NCBI GenBank assembly: GCA_964355005.1
Contig: CAYHBX010000037.1
Location: 1-8,444, forward strand
From: JAUSKF01 sp964355005
GTDB lineage: Bacteria; Patescibacteriota; Minisyncoccia; UBA6257; WO2-44-18
Length of the DNA: 8,444 nt
Direction of reading: 5' to 3'
Both the position numbers and the translations under genes were made by a program. Below are positions 6,292-8,444 of the stretch, one piece after another (the first letter of the stretch is position 1; every line of letters starts with the position of its first letter). A model generated the notes under the pieces. That model was not told the DNA's origin and did not search any database. It saw nothing but the letters and a program-made list of their open reading frames with translations.

Positions 6292-6320
6292 AATATATGA
6301 TTTTTACCGGTGATTGTCCA
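6292..6320 (-). promoter_or_regulatory. Near-consensus sigma70-type promoter of the serine protease gene
   Basis: On the minus strand TGGACA (6315-6320) and TATATT (6292-6297) are separated by exactly 17 bases; each hexamer has one mismatch to the TTGACA/TATAAT consensus. Transcription is expected to start near 6285, giving a leader of about 20 bases that carries AAGGAG. Its -35 side reaches into the upstream region of the divergent comM promoter. Confidence 0.75.
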
Positions 6321-6333
6321 GTTCTTTACAAAC

Positions 6334-6339
6334 TATAAA
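6334..6339 (+). promoter_or_regulatory. -10 element of comM, leaderless placement
   Basis: TATAAA at 6334-6339 within a TATAAAAT stretch ends 6 bases before the ATG at 6346. No Shine-Dalgarno precedes either 6346 or the next in-frame ATG at 6364. A -35 box is not convincing. Confidence 0.55.
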
Positions 6340-6345
6340 ATTTTT

Positions 6346-7890
6346 ATGAAACTTAGTCCCAATATGTCCAACATTTCCAAGGTTTTCGCGGCGGAATTGG
6401 AAGGAATTGACGCGCGCTTGATCGAGGTGGAGACCGACATTAATACCGGTTTGCACGCTTTCAATATAGTAGGGCTAGCGGATAAAGCGCTTTCGGAAGC
6501 AAAAGAGCGGGTAAATTCGGCTTTGAAAAATGCCGGCGTAAAAGCCCCGAACCGAGAGAACCGAAAGATCGTCGTGAATCTGGCGCCCGCCGACGTGAAA
6601 AAGACCGGCTCGCAATATGACTTGGCGATCGCCATCGGCTATCTGATCGCAACGGGGCAAATAAAAAAGTTTGACGCGTCAAACAAAATTTTCGTCGGTG
6701 AACTTTCTCTAAGCGGGGGACTGCGTTCGGTGAACGGCGCTTTGAGTATTGCCCGGCTGGCGAAGAAAGCCGGCTTTGAATATTTATTTTTACCCGAACA
6801 AAACGCCGCCGAAGCGGCAATGATACCGGGGATAAAAGTCATTCCGATCACTAAACTTGGAGAATTAATCGAACATCTCGAAGGAAAGTTGATCATTGCC
6901 GACCAGCCGGCTACTAAAATTTTGGGTGATGCTAACGTCCAGCACCAAGTTGACCTTTCTGAGGTGCGTGGACAGGAAAATGCCAAGCGGGCGCTGACGA
7001 TCGCCGCGGCCGGAGGGCACAATCTTTTGATGGTCGGCCCGCCCGGTACCGGCAAGACTATGTTGGCCCAGGCGTTGGCCTCGATCCTTCCGGCATTGAA
7101 TTTGGAGGAGGTTATTGAATTGACCCAGATTTATAGTTCCGCAGGCGTGCTGGGAGGCCTTCCATATATAAGCGCCCGTCCTTTCCGGGCCCCGCATCAT
7201 ACCGCCTCTCCGGTTTCGGTGATCGGTGGCGGACAAAATCCCAAACCGGGCGAGATCAGCTTGGCTCACCGCGGAGTTTTATTTCTTGATGAAATGCCGG
7301 AATTCCGGCGCGATCTTTTGGAGGCGCTTCGTCAGCCGTTGGAAGGCGGAAAAGTATCCGTTGCCCGCGCCAAGCAGAGCTTAACTTTCCCGAGCAAATT
7401 TATGCTGGTGGCGGCGATGAATCCCTGCCCCTGCGGTTATCACGGCGATCCGGAAAAAGAATGCCGCTGTTCGGCTTTTGAAGTTTTCCGGTATCAGAAA
7501 AAGATTTCCGGACCGTTGCTGGATCGGATAGATATTCAGATCAACGTTCCTCGGATGACGATCACGGAATTGAGGGCCACCAAAAAGAAAGAAGCCGAAG
7601 CGATCAAAGAAAAGATCTTCGCCGTGCGGGAGACGCAGCGGGAGCGCTTGGCAGATCAGAAAATTTTCACTAATTCCGAGATGAGTTCCAAATTGGTGGA
7701 GAAGTTGGTGAATCTGGACAAGAGTGGGGAAGATTTTATTCCGCAGGCTTTTGACAAGGAGATGCTCTCTACTCGTGGTTATTACCGGGTTTTGAAAGTG
7801 GCCCGGACGATTGCCGATTTGGAAGGCGCTAAACAGGTAACTGAACAACATCTCGCCGAAGCGTTAGGCTACCGCCTGCGGTTGGCCTAG
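6346..7890 (+). CDS. comM: ComM/YifB-type AAA+ ATPase (Mg-chelatase-like, branch-migration helicase family)
   Basis: 514 residues, close to the family's usual size. The N-terminal domain (about 8-170) is the Lon-protease-like ChlI fold, with GLADKALSEAKERVNSAL and YDLAIAIGYL segments typical of YifB. The central AAA+ domain has Walker A GPPGTGKT at 231-238, Walker B GVLFLDE at 310-316, and FRAPHHTAS between them. A cysteine cluster, CPCG at 361-364 and CRC at 373-375, is a conserved possible zinc site. The C-terminal Mg-chelatase-type helical domain ends the protein. ComM of other bacteria is a hexameric helicase that drives branch migration of incoming DNA during natural transformation; the same role here is likely but untested. 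ATG 6346 is favoured by the promoter position; ATG 6364 gives the more usual MSxxxKVF start and remains possible. Confidence 0.94.
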   Translation: MKLSPNMSNISKVFAAELEGIDARLIEVETDINTGLHAFNIVGLADKALSEAKERVNSALKNAGVKAPNRENRKIVVNLAPADVKKTGSQYDLAIAIGYLIATGQIKKFDASNKIFVGELSLSGGLRSVNGALSIARLAKKAGFEYLFLPEQNAAEAAMIPGIKVIPITKLGELIEHLEGKLIIADQPATKILGDANVQHQVDLSEVRGQENAKRALTIAAAGGHNLLMVGPPGTGKTMLAQALASILPALNLEEVIELTQIYSSAGVLGGLPYISARPFRAPHHTASPVSVIGGGQNPKPGEISLAHRGVLFLDEMPEFRRDLLEALRQPLEGGKVSVARAKQSLTFPSKFMLVAAMNPCPCGYHGDPEKECRCSAFEVFRYQKKISGPLLDRIDIQINVPRMTITELRATKKKEAEAIKEKIFAVRETQRERLADQKIFTNSEMSSKLVEKLVNLDKSGEDFIPQAFDKEMLSTRGYYRVLKVARTIADLEGAKQVTEQHLAEALGYRLRLA

Positions 7891-7906
7891 AATTTTGGAA
7901 TCCGGG

Positions 7907-7912
7907 TATAAT
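7907..7912 (+). promoter_or_regulatory. Consensus -10 box of the GNAT-like gene, leaderless placement
   Basis: A perfect TATAAT at 7907-7912 lies 6 bases before the ATG at 7919. TTGGCC at 7882-7887 is a possible -35 with a 19-base spacer, overlapping the end of comM. No terminator lies between the two genes, so read-through from comM is possible as well. Confidence 0.65.
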
Positions 7913-7918
7913 TAAATA

Positions 7919-8413
7919 ATGGACGTAAAAAAATTGTCTAAAATGATCTCTGAGGCCAGCCTTCAGGAGCCGACTTTGCTTTTTCATTCTCCGGAGGAGT
8001 TGGAGATGGCAATCAACGAAGATCGGGCGGTGGTTTTGGAGGAAAACGGAGCGTTCGTTGGTTTTTGTTTCTGGAAGCCGTGTGGAGCTTGGCTGGAGTT
8101 GGACTCCGCTTATATCATGCCGGCCTTTCGTGGGCAATTTTATGTATCGAAATTATTTTCCGAAGCCAGCAGGCGATTAAGTAATCATCCTAAATTCAAG
8201 CGCGCCTTCCTGTTCACGCGGGTTCCGGTGATAAAAAAGTTGGTAGTGGAATATGGTTTCCGGTCGGGAAACTTTTTTGATTTGCCTCCCGGAGTTTGGT
8301 TAAAGATTTTATATCACCGTTTGCGTCCATGGCGGATATTTTCTTACGCCAAATATTTTCGGTCGTTAGCGCGGAGCGGTCCCTGGCAGTTGTTTGTATT
8401 TCGCCAAGACTAG
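7919..8413 (+). CDS. GNAT-like acetyltransferase-fold protein with degenerate acetyl-CoA loop
   Basis: 164 residues. The pattern of a GNAT protein is visible: a strand pair around VVLEENGAFVGFCFW (38-52), then ELDSAYIMPAFRG (60-72) leading into a helix with SKLFSEASRRL (77-87), and VIKKLVVEYGFR (104-115), which matches the late helix and GF turn of the fold. The pyrophosphate-binding loop normally reads R/Q-x-x-G-x-G/A; here R71-G-Q-F-Y-V lacks both of the expected small residues, so acetyl-CoA binding is doubtful or altered. About 45 basic and aromatic residues follow the GNAT core. The substrate is unknown. It follows comM by 28 bases but has its own TATAAT; nothing ties it to DNA uptake. 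Confidence 0.68.
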   Translation: MDVKKLSKMISEASLQEPTLLFHSPEELEMAINEDRAVVLEENGAFVGFCFWKPCGAWLELDSAYIMPAFRGQFYVSKLFSEASRRLSNHPKFKRAFLFTRVPVIKKLVVEYGFRSGNFFDLPPGVWLKILYHRLRPWRIFSYAKYFRSLARSGPWQLFVFRQD

Positions 8414-8436
8414 CAGGTGTTGCGTAATTAATTTCT

Positions 8437-8442
8437 TATATT
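8437..8442 (+). promoter_or_regulatory. Probable -10 box of a gene beginning just past the window
   Basis: TATATT at 8437-8442 stands in an AT-rich gap 24 bases after the GNAT-like gene. By the 6- to 8-base spacing seen for the other plus-strand genes, a start codon is expected at about 8449-8451, outside the window. Confidence 0.4.
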
Positions 8443-8444
8443 AT

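Noticed and set aside
1..8444. RNA genes, insertion sequences, CRISPR arrays and alternative genetic code
   Set aside because: No tRNA or rRNA-like segments, no transposase, no regular repeats were seen, and a gene ending in TGA at a natural family C-terminus (4223-4225) with no in-frame TGA elsewhere argues for standard stop usage.

Overview
The window looks like chromosomal sequence of a small-genome bacterium, most likely a member of the Candidate Phyla Radiation (Patescibacteria). That placement is an inference. It rests on the mix of short uncharacterised secreted proteins, a short DksA-like zinc protein with a CCCH site, a ComM helicase, a TMTC-like membrane protein, very tight spacing, and genes that mostly stand alone with their own promoters. 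The standard genetic code fits: TGA, TAG and TAA are all used as stops. There are no RNA genes, mobile elements or CRISPR arrays, and no non-coding stretch reaches 300 bases; the longest gaps are about 80 bases.

Layout, left to right: the 3' end of pnp (polynucleotide phosphorylase, KH and S1 domains), with hairpins around its stop codon; a small membrane-anchored exported protein of unknown function (445-969); a GT-C (GT39/PMT-like) membrane glycosyltransferase on the minus strand (966-2729) whose stop codon overlaps that of the previous gene; a divergent TMTC-like membrane protein with C-terminal TPRs (2777-4225); a proline-rich single-pass membrane protein (4255-5214); a TraR/DksA-family zinc protein (5254-5586); a bidirectional terminator; a trypsin-fold serine protease on the minus strand (5617-6264); divergently, comM/yifB (6346-7890); a GNAT-like protein (7919-8413); and an apparent promoter at the right edge for a gene beyond the window.

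The most striking pattern is regulatory. Six plus-strand genes each have a -10-like hexamer ending 6 to 8 bases before the start codon and no Shine-Dalgarno sequence. Transcription would then begin at or next to the start codon, so these mRNAs are predicted to be leaderless. The minus-strand glycosyltransferase is nearly leaderless with a GTG start. The serine protease is the exception, with a near-consensus -35/-10 pair at 17-base spacing, a leader of about 20 bases and a strong AAGGAG. Two initiation modes therefore seem to coexist within 8.4 kb.

Functionally the window mixes RNA turnover (PNPase), DNA recombination and uptake (ComM), transcriptional control (DksA-like), and a cell-envelope group: two GT-C-type membrane proteins sharing one divergent promoter region, flanked on each side by an exported or membrane-anchored protein that could be a substrate. 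That last link is speculative.
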